Under the pieces are notes generated by a model. The model had not been told where the DNA came from, did no database searches, and saw only the letters and a list, made by a program, of their open reading frames with translations. From the NCBI RefSeq assembly GCF_013618625.1, contig NZ_JABRWO010000008.1, positions 62,001 through 126,000 of the forward strand: a stretch of 64,000 nucleotides of DNA, in the 5' to 3' direction. Numbering within the stretch: position 1 is the first letter of the stretch; each line of letters starts with the position of its first letter. Position numbers and translations under genes: made by a program. This DNA comes from Bremerella alba. GTDB lineage: Bacteria; Planctomycetota; Planctomycetia; Pirellulales; Pirellulaceae. Shown one piece after another: positions 45,382 through 54,844 of the stretch.

Positions 45382-45466
45382 GTGAAAAGAATTTGAGCTT
45401 CTCGCTCGATTCGTTCACTATCGCGATCGCACACCGGGAAGGGTGGACGGTTGATTTCTCTTGTTC

Positions 45467-45694
45467 TTAGTCGACCGTAAACTTAGACAGTTCGATCGGG
45501 AATCCTTCAAAACCATTCATCATGCCCAGCACCAATAAGGCAACCAATCCCAACAGGATGAGACTCGCCAGGCCTCCTAAAGGTGCCGTGTAAATTGGAT
45601 AGGAACCCTGAGCCGGCCGCGATGCGTATCCGTAGCTCGCACCGCTGAGGGCAACGAACATGATGACAATCAAAAGTATGATCCAAAGAGCCAT
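45467..45694 (-). CDS. small two-helix membrane protein (DUF3309-like)
   Basis: A 75-residue protein from the ATG at 45694, which has GAGG 9 nt upstream; the open frame to 45817 is longer but not plausible. It has two membrane helices (LWIILLIVIMFVALSGASYGY and LASLILLGLVALLVLGMM) separated by a Pro/Tyr/Gly loop, a layout close to DUF3309 proteins. Function unknown. Confidence 0.75.
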   Translation of the reverse strand: MALWIILLIVIMFVALSGASYGYASRPAQGSYPIYTAPLGGLASLILLGLVALLVLGMMNGFEGFPIELSKFTVD

Positions 45695-45970
45695 GGTGAT
45701 TACCTCGAATGCTGTTCCAACTTCGCGGGGCAGTGGATCGAGTGGAATTCTGCGATCCACTGCCCGGGAAGCCTTACCACAATTTGCCGAATCAGGCAGT
45801 TGCAATTGGCGTGCCATTTCAGCGAAGCGTTATTTCTGAGAAACTATCGCAATTCATGCGGTTCGCGTGAAGCTAATGTGAAATCGAATTGGTATACCCT
45901 TACATAACGGTTACCATCGATGTCTTTCGTTCCCCTCTCTTAGGTCGTCTTCCGGCCGGCGTTTCACTCC

Positions 45971-46924
45971 ATGCCAGACTCCATCATCGAAGTCCACGAT
46001 CTTCACAAGACGTATCGTGAGGGGCTTTTCGTCCGCAATCAGGTCAACGCGCTGCGTGGCGTGACGCTCGAAGTGCCGCGCGGTTGCATCTTCGGGTTGC
46101 TGGGTCCCAACGGGGCCGGCAAGACAACCCTGATCAAAGTGCTGCTAGGGCTCGTGAATCGATCCTCCGGTGGGGGCAGCCTGTTGGGCCGTCCTCTGGG
46201 TGATCGCGTGGGCCGAATGAAGGTCGGTTACCTGCCCGAGCATCACCGCTTTCCGCGTCATCTGACCGGCAACACGGCGATGGTGTATTACGGCGGGCTC
46301 AGTGGTTTAAGCCGCCGCGAGGTGCTGCAAAAGAGGCCTGCGCTGCTCGAACGTGTGGGCTTGGCAAAGTGGGGACAGACTCCGGTTCATAAGTATTCGA
46401 AAGGGATGCAGCAGCGGTTGGGGATTGCTCAGGCACTTCTGCATAAACCGGAACTGCTAATCCTGGACGAACCGACCGACGGCGTCGATCCGGTGGGCCG
46501 TGCTGAAGTGCGAAGGCTGCTCAAAGATTTGCAGCAAGAGGGAACGACCATCTTTCTCAACAGTCACCAACTGCAAGAGATCGAATTGGTCTGCGATCAA
46601 GCCGCCATTCTCGCCGCCGGTCGCGTGCAGAAGCTGGGTACGATTGATGAGATCACCAAGCACCCCAACGCTAGAATTGAATTCGTCCTGCAAGGCTCGC
46701 TCGATGAAATGCAGTACGCGTTGAGCTTTGCCGAGACCGAGCCTTGGCAAACCGATGGCGAGCATCTGGCCCGCGTGATCATTTCGGCCGAAGATCAATC
46801 CGAGCTTAATCGCTGCGTCGATGCCCTGCGAGCCAAGAGCATCGACATTCTCGAGATGCGACGACTACGCACGTCGCTGGAAGATGCCTTCCTGAATATT
46901 GTCTCTGCCGAAACGGTCGAGTAA
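45971..46924 (+). CDS. ABC transporter ATP-binding protein
   Basis: A 317-residue ABC ATPase of the ABC-2/CcmA type. Walker A is GPNGAGKTTLIK (~47-58), signature YSKGMQQRLGIAQA (~143-156), Walker B LLILDEPTDGVDP (~163-175) and the switch His is in FLNSHQLQE. A ~90-residue C-terminal domain follows, as in exporters of the NatA/YadG group. The membrane partner starts 42 nt downstream. The substrate is unknown. Confidence 0.92.
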   Translation: MPDSIIEVHDLHKTYREGLFVRNQVNALRGVTLEVPRGCIFGLLGPNGAGKTTLIKVLLGLVNRSSGGGSLLGRPLGDRVGRMKVGYLPEHHRFPRHLTGNTAMVYYGGLSGLSRREVLQKRPALLERVGLAKWGQTPVHKYSKGMQQRLGIAQALLHKPELLILDEPTDGVDPVGRAEVRRLLKDLQQEGTTIFLNSHQLQEIELVCDQAAILAAGRVQKLGTIDEITKHPNARIEFVLQGSLDEMQYALSFAETEPWQTDGEHLARVIISAEDQSELNRCVDALRAKSIDILEMRRLRTSLEDAFLNIVSAETVE

Positions 46925-46966
46925 TCACGCTTCGCACTAAACTCAAACGTTGAGCTGACATCCCTG

Positions 46967-49243
46967 ATGCGACCCTATCTGACGGTTATCTACGATTCCT
47001 TTCACGAAGCGTTTGTCTCGCGCGTGCTCTACATTCTGCTACTCGCGCTGACGCTCGTACTGCTGGCGATCGCTCCGCTGGGCTACGAAACCAAACGCAT
47101 GGTGACGCTGCACCGCATGAGCGTGCGCGACGTACCTTCCTTCGTCGTTGAACTGCGCCAGCAAAATAACGCTGAAGGCGAGAACCCCGGCAAGCGAATC
47201 GTCGCCTTGGCAGGTGGGCCGCTCAAAGAGTTAGTCAACGCGAAGGAAGACAAAAAATTCACCGGCAGTCAGGTCAGCGATGTGGTCGATGGCTTGAACG
47301 ACGTTCTCGCCAAGCAGGACTTCTACAGCGAAGCGGCCTGGAAGGATATCAGGCTCGGGCAAGAGACCAAGGTGCTGCTCAAGCAGACGCCGGAGAAGTT
47401 GACCGGAGATGATCTCTCGTACTTCAATCGTTTGCTCATGCGCGATGCGTTCCCGGTTCATCTGGGCAATGTGCCGGCCGAACAGCTTTACTTAACCTAT
47501 CCAGCGCTATGGGAGCCGTTGCCGCTGCCGATTACGCAAGACATGTTTGCCGCCACGGTTAAGTACATGCTCACCGCGTTCATCGATGTGTTCGTCGGGA
47601 TGTTCGCTATCTTCGTGGCGATTTTAGTGACCGCGCCGATCATGCCGCGGACATTCGAGCCAGGGGCGATCGATCTTTTGCTGAGTAAGCCGATCTCTCG
47701 TTCGCTGTTGGTCTTGGCCAAGTACTTGGGGGGCTGCGCCTTTGTGCTTTTAAGTGTGACTTACTTCCTGATCGGACTGTGGCTGATTGTGGGGTGGCGA
47801 TTCGACGTGTGGAGCAATTCGCTGCTGCTGTGCATTCCGGTGTTCTTGTTTCAGTTTGCCATCTATTACTGCGTGTCGGTTTTATCCGGAGTGATGTGGA
47901 GAAACTCGATCGTCTCAATTGTGGTGACGGTGCTCTTCTTTTATGCCTGCTTCGGGATTGGTTTCTTGAAGACGTCGGTCTTCGAACCGTTCATTATCAA
48001 TCCGTCACGCCTGGTGCGATTGGTCGATACCGAAGAAGGCCTGGTCGGCGTGACTCAGGTAGGGCAGTTCGTGCAGTGGAACGAAGGACTGAAAGCATGG
48101 GAGGTTGTGCTGCAAAGCGAACGTCGCGGGCCTGAGAACTTCGCCATGCAATCGATCTTGATCGGACCGATCTACCACGCGCCATCCGAGTCGATGCTGT
48201 ACCTGCAGCAGCCTACCGGGGGCGGATCGCGTCGCCGCATGGGCATGAATGGCGCTTCGCTGATGACGGCCAAGTGGTCTGGCAACTGGATCGCCGAGGA
48301 AGGTCCCACGCCGCCAACAGGCGCTTCGTGGATCTTGCAGGACGCGGAAGACAACGTCTTCGTTGTCAGTTCCGCCGGTGTCTTTCTGTATGAAGGGGAC
48401 GGAACCCAAAAGAAGGCCAAATTCCTCGGCTTCGATATTCCTTTGGGCGGCAACAACGCGTTCAAGCGACTTGGCCCTAAGGAAGGTGTGCCATATTTTC
48501 CACCCTTTGCTGCCGCGATTGATCCGTCGTCTGATCGGCTACTGATTGAAAATCAGGGATCACTTTATTTGCTCGAGCGTGAAAAACAAAAAGGTTACGT
48601 GGTCACCACCGAGGCCAAGCGAGATAGCGAAGGGGAAGCCGTCGTGGGCCTGACCGATAAGCTGGCCGTGGTGGCCGACAAGAACGGCCATATCGAACTT
48701 CGTGATGCCCAGACGCTGGAGGTTCAAGAGACGTTTCGGCCTGCAGGCGATTCGCCCCCCAGTGCGCTCGAAACAAGCCGCGACGGAAAGTACATCGCGG
48801 TCTTATTTCATGACGGAGCTTTATGGCTGTACGACGTCGGGGCAGGGCAGGGGAGTCGCATCGATAGCGATGCCTCGGCGATGGCTTTCGACGAAGATAA
48901 TCTCATCTTCGCCGACAACAAAACACGTGTCCGCGTCCAATCGCTGGCCAGTGGAGAAACGCTGGAGACCTATTGGCCGGTATCGGACTGGTGGCGTTTC
49001 ACGTATGACTGGGCGATTCAGCCGATCTACTACGTCTTCCCCAAACCAGGTGAGTTGAACAACCTGCTGAAGTACCTTGTGACCGACGAATCGACCAGCT
49101 CGTTCCAAGGCCCACAGTCAACCGGCGACCTCCGCGAAGTACGCATGGCCGACAATATCGTCATGCCGGTGGTGCACAATCTGATCTTCATCTGCGTGAT
49201 GCTGGGAATTACCTGCTTCTATGTGAGTCGATTGGATTTGTAG
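46967..49243 (+). CDS. ABC-2 permease with inserted beta-propeller-like domain
   Basis: A 758-residue protein. Residues ~15-345 are an ABC-2 type permease with one N-terminal helix, a ~150-residue extracytoplasmic loop and about five further helices (including YMLTAFIDVFVGMFAIFVAILV and RSLLVLAKYLGGCAFVLLSV, a type seen in NosY-like subunits). Residues ~360-690 are soluble and contain WD40/PQQ-like blades (DKLAVVADKNGHIELRDAQTLE and DGKYIAVLFHDGALWLYDVG). A last helix at ~733-752 returns to the membrane. The propeller insertion in a permease is unusual. It is the partner of the ATPase at 45971-46924. Confidence 0.86.
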   Translation: MRPYLTVIYDSFHEAFVSRVLYILLLALTLVLLAIAPLGYETKRMVTLHRMSVRDVPSFVVELRQQNNAEGENPGKRIVALAGGPLKELVNAKEDKKFTGSQVSDVVDGLNDVLAKQDFYSEAAWKDIRLGQETKVLLKQTPEKLTGDDLSYFNRLLMRDAFPVHLGNVPAEQLYLTYPALWEPLPLPITQDMFAATVKYMLTAFIDVFVGMFAIFVAILVTAPIMPRTFEPGAIDLLLSKPISRSLLVLAKYLGGCAFVLLSVTYFLIGLWLIVGWRFDVWSNSLLLCIPVFLFQFAIYYCVSVLSGVMWRNSIVSIVVTVLFFYACFGIGFLKTSVFEPFIINPSRLVRLVDTEEGLVGVTQVGQFVQWNEGLKAWEVVLQSERRGPENFAMQSILIGPIYHAPSESMLYLQQPTGGGSRRRMGMNGASLMTAKWSGNWIAEEGPTPPTGASWILQDAEDNVFVVSSAGVFLYEGDGTQKKAKFLGFDIPLGGNNAFKRLGPKEGVPYFPPFAAAIDPSSDRLLIENQGSLYLLEREKQKGYVVTTEAKRDSEGEAVVGLTDKLAVVADKNGHIELRDAQTLEVQETFRPAGDSPPSALETSRDGKYIAVLFHDGALWLYDVGAGQGSRIDSDASAMAFDEDNLIFADNKTRVRVQSLASGETLETYWPVSDWWRFTYDWAIQPIYYVFPKPGELNNLLKYLVTDESTSSFQGPQSTGDLREVRMADNIVMPVVHNLIFICVMLGITCFYVSRLDL

Positions 49244-49466
49244 CAGAAGAGGATTAGTAGCCACAGAGAAGAAGTGCACGGTGTGACGAGTCCGAACCAC
49301 CCACAGATTGAGAAAACGATCGGCAGCCCACGTCTTATCCACGAAATTCGCAGGCACTCTTCATCTCTTCCTCAGTGCTCTTAGTGCCCTCTGTGGCAAA
49401 CACATCATCAGCTCCCAGCAAACACTCTTACTGAAAACTGAACACTGAAAACTTCAAACTGCTTTA

Positions 49467-50912
49467 TCACCTCACCCGACACTTAAACCGGATGATTCCC
49501 CCCGCCTGAACGGCCAGCGGATCTTGGATTTCCCAGCGGAGAACTTCGCTGCCGGCTTCGTTGGCTTGCTTCAGGAACTTGGCGTCGAGGTTGCACTGAG
49601 CCGAACCTTCGACGTATTCCAGACGCGGGGTCAGGTTGTCGATGATCGTCACGTTGCCCATGACCTGGGTGCCGACGTTATCGAATCGCAGAGTGAACTC
49701 GACGATGTCGCCGATCTCAGCAGCACCTTTGTCGGCGAGCTTGATCACTCGCAGACGTGGTTCGCCGGGGACTTCCGACCACACGAATTCGTGCGGCGTG
49801 TCGCCGTCGGCAACTTCGGAAGCTTTGCGTCCTTCCAGAACGACCTGAACTTGCTGGTTGTCGGTCCAGGTGACGGCATTTTGCAGGCTCTGCGAGAGAC
49901 GCGGCTTTTCGCCTTGTTCTAAGATGCCGTAACGAACGAGGCTGAGGTTCTCGTAGGCTTTGAACTCTTCGATGAATTGATGCGGCTTCTGCCAGTTGTG
50001 GGCGATCAGCGGCGGCAGGTCTTCGGTCAGAGCATTGGCATTCTTGCCGCCGATCTCTCCACGAAGTGCCAACGGTTGAACCATGCCAACCGGCGTTCCG
50101 TTTTGCTGTTGGTTGATCAGCTGCAGGTCGGCATCGATGCCAGCGATCTGCCGGCCGAGGACTTCCTGGTTCAGCCCGGCGACCTTGCGAACGGCAGCAA
50201 AGCGAGGCGAGTAAACGCAGACGCGATTACTGGGAGTCACGATGCGTTTGCCGTCGAGTGTATCGTAATGGCCGATGGTGTCTTCAATGTCCAGGCCGTG
50301 CACGCCGAACTCGCCGTCAATCGCGGCGCGGAGGTTGCGGTCGCCACCGTCGTACAGGTATTCGTCTTCGGGATAGCAAGGAGCCGCCTGAAACGGAACA
50401 CCGGCGGCCCGGCAGGTCTGACAGGTGCCAGCCGTCGCGCCATGGTGGCAGATGGAATTCGGATGCTGGCAGCCAGGCCCACACGGAGGCATCATCTGCC
50501 CGCGCGGAAAGGCGTAGTTAATCGGCTGTGTGGGAACCTGTGCGGCGGTCGGTTGCCCTTCGATCGGCACTTCAGCCGAGGTACGCTGGATGGCGTGCGG
50601 GCTGTTGTACTGTGGCGCGGTCGCCGTATTGGCTGGGGCCTGGAACGGTTGGCCTTGATAGCGAGATTGATACTGCGGCACGCCGTTGAGCCCGGTGTCT
50701 TCAGCGGACTGAACTGGGGCAGGGGAGGGGGCCGAGGTGTAGTCGTACTCAGGCACGTGCGGCTTGACGAACGTGACGCCAGCGTCCGGTTTGACCGGGG
50801 CCTCTTCTTTCTGCTTGGCTTGTCGATTGAGCGAGCAAGCCGAAAACGCAGAACCACAAGCGACCAGCAAGGTCAGCGTGACGAGTTGTCGAAGGGCAAT
50901 GTTGTTTTTCAT
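49467..50912 (-). CDS. DUF11-domain envelope lipoprotein with Cys-rich module
   Basis: A 481-residue protein from the ATG at 50912, which begins a lipoprotein signal (LVTLTLLVACGSAFSAC). A Pro/Gln-rich segment (~35-135) and a cysteine-rich module follow (CGPGCQHPNSICHHG, then CQTC), and then a middle region with no match. The C-terminal ~110 residues are a DUF11/conserved-repeat domain (GDIVEFTLRFDNVGTQVMGNVTIIDNLTPRLEYVEG), as in bacterial cell-wall and chlamydial OmcB-like proteins. It is the last of three envelope genes on this strand. Confidence 0.85.
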   Translation of the reverse strand: MKNNIALRQLVTLTLLVACGSAFSACSLNRQAKQKEEAPVKPDAGVTFVKPHVPEYDYTSAPSPAPVQSAEDTGLNGVPQYQSRYQGQPFQAPANTATAPQYNSPHAIQRTSAEVPIEGQPTAAQVPTQPINYAFPRGQMMPPCGPGCQHPNSICHHGATAGTCQTCRAAGVPFQAAPCYPEDEYLYDGGDRNLRAAIDGEFGVHGLDIEDTIGHYDTLDGKRIVTPSNRVCVYSPRFAAVRKVAGLNQEVLGRQIAGIDADLQLINQQQNGTPVGMVQPLALRGEIGGKNANALTEDLPPLIAHNWQKPHQFIEEFKAYENLSLVRYGILEQGEKPRLSQSLQNAVTWTDNQQVQVVLEGRKASEVADGDTPHEFVWSEVPGEPRLRVIKLADKGAAEIGDIVEFTLRFDNVGTQVMGNVTIIDNLTPRLEYVEGSAQCNLDAKFLKQANEAGSEVLRWEIQDPLAVQAGGIIRFKCRVR

Positions 50913-50931
50913 CGATCGTGATTCCGTCGGG

Positions 50932-51813
50932 CTATCGCTGCGTAGGATATCCGGGCTGCGCCATGTACTGAGGATGCGTCGGCCAGGGTGCCGTGTTGCG
51001 GCGAACGTTTTCTTCCCGCTGATGAAATTCGGTGCGAGGTCGAGCTTTAGGAGCCAGGGCCTGCATAGGCACGCCAGGCATCGGACCTGGTCCCATCGGA
51101 ATTTCGACGCCGCCTGCCGGGGCAGGGGGGGGATTGCCGAACAGTTGGATCGGCGGTGATTGGTAAGTGAACTCGCCAGGCATGTCTTCAGCGGTTGGTC
51201 GTCTCGAACCAAGTCGCAAGATGGCTACCGGTCGTCCGAGCGAATCGGCCGTCACGACAGGGTCGGTACCCGGTTCAACTTCAAACCACGGCTGGAAGCC
51301 AGGCTCGTAGGCATTGGGGATGGCCGTGCGTGGGTTTTCCAGATAGATCACCCGCGTGACGAACTTGCCGCTGAGTGCGTATTGCAATTCTTCTTGCGTG
51401 ATGTGAATGGGAATCGGGAATTGCAGTTCCATGCCGGCCGGCGGATAGGTGCGGTCGATCACTTCGACCGACGGATACAGCTCGGCACCGGGACGGAAGG
51501 GGATCTGTGTCACGCGGAAGCGATACACGGCCCCGATCAGGCATCCGTAAGTTTGCGGAGCCGGTTGATCGTCGGTGAACGCGTCGTGAATCACGGCCGC
51601 GACCTTGGCACCTTCAGGCAAGACCATTTGAATGGGCTGCGAATATCCGGGGATGCCACGTCCCTTGATGTTCTGAAACTGGCCAATCGTGCCAGGGTTC
51701 AGACGTTCGGTGTAAAGAGGCACCAGGCCGGATTGGGCCTTGGCAATGTCCGCGGCGGCCAACACCAGGAAGGCAGCGACGAGCAAGATGTTTTGCAGTT
51801 GAATTCGTTTCAC
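50932..51813 (-). CDS. secreted envelope protein, paralogue of its neighbour
   Basis: A 293-residue protein. The GTG at 51813 is chosen since it starts a signal peptide (QNILLVAAFLVLAAADIAKA) with GGGAAGAAG upstream; the frame is open to 51927. The central ~150 residues (YRFRVTQIPFRPGAELYPSVEVID, FVTRVIYLENPRTAIPNAYEPG, GRPVAILRLGSRRP) align with the next gene upstream, which shares the ELYP, VTKVIYL and VxILRLG positions. The C-terminus is Pro/Met/Gly-rich. No named family is recognised. The DUF11 gene starts 20 nt further downstream. Confidence 0.78.
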   Translation of the reverse strand: MKRIQLQNILLVAAFLVLAAADIAKAQSGLVPLYTERLNPGTIGQFQNIKGRGIPGYSQPIQMVLPEGAKVAAVIHDAFTDDQPAPQTYGCLIGAVYRFRVTQIPFRPGAELYPSVEVIDRTYPPAGMELQFPIPIHITQEELQYALSGKFVTRVIYLENPRTAIPNAYEPGFQPWFEVEPGTDPVVTADSLGRPVAILRLGSRRPTAEDMPGEFTYQSPPIQLFGNPPPAPAGGVEIPMGPGPMPGVPMQALAPKARPRTEFHQREENVRRNTAPWPTHPQYMAQPGYPTQR

Positions 51814-51997
51814 GGCGATCTTCTTCCCTGAAGGTCTGCGTGAGGTCGGGGGGACTACCAGGTTTGGGCCTTGGAAGTGAAGTTGTCGAAGTGCCTTCCG
51901 GGCCTGATTTAGCTTGTTCTCCGGCATGGAAGTAGGGTCGCGGAATCATGTCCGCGACCCTGTTCCATTGCCATGGAGAATTGGTCGTTGGGCAGGG

Positions 51998-53203
51998 CTA
52001 GTTAGCCGGGCACCACTGACCGTTGGCGTCGTAGTAGCCACCGCCTGCGGGCGGGACTTGCTGATGCATGTCGGCAAACGGTTGCTTCAGATTAGGCGAA
52101 GGATGAATGTTCTCTTCGGTAATCCAAGCACGGTTTGGCGGCTGCGGGTAGCTGATGCCAGGACGCTGTTTGACGTGAACAGCAACCTTGGGCGTTGGGC
52201 CTGGGATATTCATGTGCGTGTGATTCTTGATCACATGCTTCTGCAATCCAGCAGGTCCACCCAGCGGAATGTGTGGCGGGCCAGGCAAGCCGATTGGCGT
52301 ACCCGTGGTTGGCATGCCCCACATCGGAGCCGTCATTCCGGCAACGTATGGACCAGGACCAGCACCAGGACCGGCACCGGCTGCGGCACCCATACCAGGG
52401 CCCATGCCAGGACCAGGACCACAGTAAGCTCCGCCGGCAGGCACACCGATTGGCATTCCGCCAGCCATCATGCCGCCGAAATCTTCGCCGGGAACTTCGA
52501 GGTCTTTGTTACCAAGGCGAACGATTGCCATGATCGAACCGCGGCGGTCCGCTTCAACAATCGGGTCGACGCCTGGATCCAAGCGAGTCGAGACAAGCGT
52601 TTCGACATTGGCCAGGGCCAGCTCTTGGTAGTTCGGATCGGGCAGGTAGATGACCTTGGTCACATAAGTGCCGCTACGAACTTGAGCGAAGTCGCCTTCG
52701 GTGAACTGCACAGGAATGGCGTTGTGAGCCAGGAAGGCTTCGGTTCGCGGTGTGGCGAATCCGATTTCCAAGGTCGGGTACAACTCGACGCCTGGTTGGC
52801 CTTCGATGTTGGTGACCTTCAGACGGAAGATTCCGCCTTGTGGGAAGTTCTTAGAGAACGGCACGATCCGTGGTTCGGAATCGTACATGCCGATCGCACC
52901 GATGTCCCAGCTAACCTGCATGCCGTCGGGCGAGACGAACAGCACTTGGCTGGTCCAGCTTGGAGCCGGCATTGGCGGGATTCCACCGGGACCGCCCATC
53001 GGCATCATTGCCGAGACAGGCTGAATCGGCGGAGGTGCCAAAACACCTGGGCCAGGGCCATCGACGCCTGGGCCAGGATGACGTAGTTGCTGAGCCGGAG
53101 GCAAGTTATAGCCACCGGCAGCTTGTTGCCCAACGTGCTGACAGCCGGTGCCGGCAACAGCAGTTAGAAGCATCAAGGTCCACATCCATAAAGTTTGTTT
53201 CAT
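51998..53203 (-). CDS. envelope lipoprotein with Gly/Pro/Met-rich tail, paralogue of its neighbour
   Basis: A 401-residue protein from the ATG at 53203 with GAGGGGGA just upstream. It has a lipoprotein signal (WTLMLLTAVAGTGC), a Pro/Gly-rich region and the same core as the protein at 50932-51813 (FRLKVTNIEGQPGVELYPTLEI, YVTKVIYLPDPNYQELALAN, SIMAIVRLGNKD). Residues ~255-340 are a Gly/Pro/Met repeat (GPGPGMGPGMGAAAGAG). The two paralogues and the DUF11 gene probably contribute to one envelope structure; function is inferred only from export and neighbourhood. Confidence 0.78.
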   Translation of the reverse strand: MKQTLWMWTLMLLTAVAGTGCQHVGQQAAGGYNLPPAQQLRHPGPGVDGPGPGVLAPPPIQPVSAMMPMGGPGGIPPMPAPSWTSQVLFVSPDGMQVSWDIGAIGMYDSEPRIVPFSKNFPQGGIFRLKVTNIEGQPGVELYPTLEIGFATPRTEAFLAHNAIPVQFTEGDFAQVRSGTYVTKVIYLPDPNYQELALANVETLVSTRLDPGVDPIVEADRRGSIMAIVRLGNKDLEVPGEDFGGMMAGGMPIGVPAGGAYCGPGPGMGPGMGAAAGAGPGAGPGPYVAGMTAPMWGMPTTGTPIGLPGPPHIPLGGPAGLQKHVIKNHTHMNIPGPTPKVAVHVKQRPGISYPQPPNRAWITEENIHPSPNLKQPFADMHQQVPPAGGGYYDANGQWCPAN

Positions 53204-53504
53204 GATTTCCCCCTCACTAAACCCTTGCTGTCGCGCCATCGCGGCATTCTCCATGGCAAGAGCGGAGATCCTCTCAGGTATTCGTAAGTGACCAATGGTT
53301 GCGAGCGGTTAAGGGCTACGCCGCCAACGGTTCCAAAGAACCTCACCGACTGACGTGGACCCGGCCTCAAGGAAATCCTTACAATCTCAGCCGTCGAACC
53401 GGCATCAATGCCAGACACGACTCAAGCGCAAGACTAATCCTCGTTGCCATTAATGTTCGGCGTGGCAGGACAGGATTCTTTGGGAAAACCGGCAAATCCC
53501 AGCC
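53204..53504. other. non-coding stretch between divergent genes
   Basis: About 300 bases between the envelope gene cluster and the LolA-like gene. It should hold both promoters, but no clear -35/-10 pair or hairpin is seen. Confidence 0.5.
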
Positions 53505-54365
53505 ATGAAAGATAATCGCTTCAAATTAACAGCCCTGATCGCGGTAGCACTGCTAGCCGTTGGCGTCGGCTTGGGGTACGCCTCGCAGCGCTTACGCGAC
53601 AGCAGTGCTAGTGGCGTCGGGGCAGGGGATAACGCCACCTCCGGCAACCAACTGGGCCTCGATATCGACTTGCTGTTGAAGAACGTCGTCGATCGCTGGC
53701 AGCAGGTCGACGCTTTGACGGCCGATGTGAACTGGCAGGTGCATCTGTTCGGCCACACCCTGCAAGGAATAGGCGAGTACACGCAGTCGGGCCGCGGGCC
53801 AGCGCAGCGACACGGGGTCATCTTGAAGAGTACGAGTTCCGTAGCGCCAATGTTCTTTCAGCAAGCGGTGCTGGCAAGCGAGGCGGTTGTGTGGACGCAG
53901 TGGAAAACGAACGTCGAAGAGTCGGCTTCCATGGTCCGGCTCGACGACCTGGCACCTGCCCACCAAAAGATGCCGCGAGCCGGGATCGCTCATTTAATCT
54001 GGCGCATGCAAAAAAGCTATCAATTCACTTCGATCGAAAACGTGGTCCAGGGGCAACGGCAATTGCTTCTCGTGCGAGGATCGAAAAAGGGGGACGCAGC
54101 GGCGTTGTTTCCTTTTCTTCGTCAGCAACCCAATGGTGTCAGCTTGCTGTTGGATGCAGGGTCGGGGTTTCCGCATCGTATTCAATGGGAATCGATCGAG
54201 CCCACGCAGCGGAAACCATTGGTGACGGTCGAATTGGTGCGCGTGCGAGGGAATGTTTCGCCCAACAGCGAACTGCTATCACCCCGGACGATCGTGCCGG
54301 ATGCAACCGATCAGACCGAGGCCTATCGAATGGCCGTGATGGCTGGGGCAGGGGGGCACTACTGA
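53505..54365 (+). CDS. exported protein with LolA/DUF1571-like fold
   Basis: A 286-residue protein with an N-terminal membrane anchor or signal ([19 protein letters not shown]). The mature part begins with a helical stretch and continues with [32 protein letters not shown], an opening shared by outer-membrane lipoprotein carriers (LolA/DUF1571-like), and is beta-rich afterwards ([26 protein letters not shown]). Its TGA overlaps the dtd start by one base (TGATG at 54363-54367), so the two are translationally coupled. Confidence 0.75.
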   Translation: MKDNRFKLTALIAVALLAVGVGLGYASQRLRDSSASGVGAGDNATSGNQLGLDIDLLLKNVVDRWQQVDALTADVNWQVHLFGHTLQGIGEYTQSGRGPAQRHGVILKSTSSVAPMFFQQAVLASEAVVWTQWKTNVEESASMVRLDDLAPAHQKMPRAGIAHLIWRMQKSYQFTSIENVVQGQRQLLLVRGSKKGDAAALFPFLRQQPNGVSLLLDAGSGFPHRIQWESIEPTQRKPLVTVELVRVRGNVSPNSELLSPRTIVPDATDQTEAYRMAVMAGAGGHY

Positions 54366-54814
54366 TGCGCGGCGTCGTGCAACGCGTTCTGGAAGCTCAC
54401 GTGAAAGTCGATGGCCAGGTCGTCGGGCAAATCGAGCAAGGCCTGGTGGTGCTGCTGGGAGTGGCGGAAGGGGATAAGGCCGCGGACCTGAAGTACCTGG
54501 TCGAGAAAACAATTCACCTGCGAATCTTTGAAGATGACGACGGCAAGATGAACCGTAGCGTGCTCGACGTCGGCGGCAGCATCTTGGCGATCAGCCAGTT
54601 CACGCTGCTAGGCGATTGCCGCAAGGGCCGCCGACCTAGTTTCATCAGCGCGGCAAAACCGGAAGAGGCCAACGCGATGTACCAAGCCTACGTGCAGCAA
54701 ATCCGCGAGCAGGGACTGACTGTCGAGACGGGTATCTTTCAAGCCGACATGAAGGTCCACCTGGTGAACGATGGACCGGTGACGTTGATGCTCGATAGCC
54801 GCAAGATTCTTTAA
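54365..54814 (+). CDS. dtd: D-aminoacyl-tRNA deacylase
   Basis: A 149-residue proofreading enzyme that frees tRNA from D-amino acids (and glycine wrongly loaded on tRNA-Ala). Both active-site motifs are present: SQFTLLGD (~78-85) and the Gly-cis-Pro motif NDGPVTLML (~136-144). Length is normal. The start is the ATG at 54365, overlapping the upstream TGA by one base; the longer open frame back to 53891 reads through the previous gene in another frame. Confidence 0.95.
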   Translation: MRGVVQRVLEAHVKVDGQVVGQIEQGLVVLLGVAEGDKAADLKYLVEKTIHLRIFEDDDGKMNRSVLDVGGSILAISQFTLLGDCRKGRRPSFISAAKPEEANAMYQAYVQQIREQGLTVETGIFQADMKVHLVNDGPVTLMLDSRKIL

Positions 54815-54844
54815 CGCTGGCTGAGATCACGCTGTGGAACAAGA

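Noticed and set aside
53891-54364. N-terminal extension of the dtd frame
   Set aside because: It reads through the upstream LolA-like gene in a different frame. The ATG at 54365 gives the exact family length.
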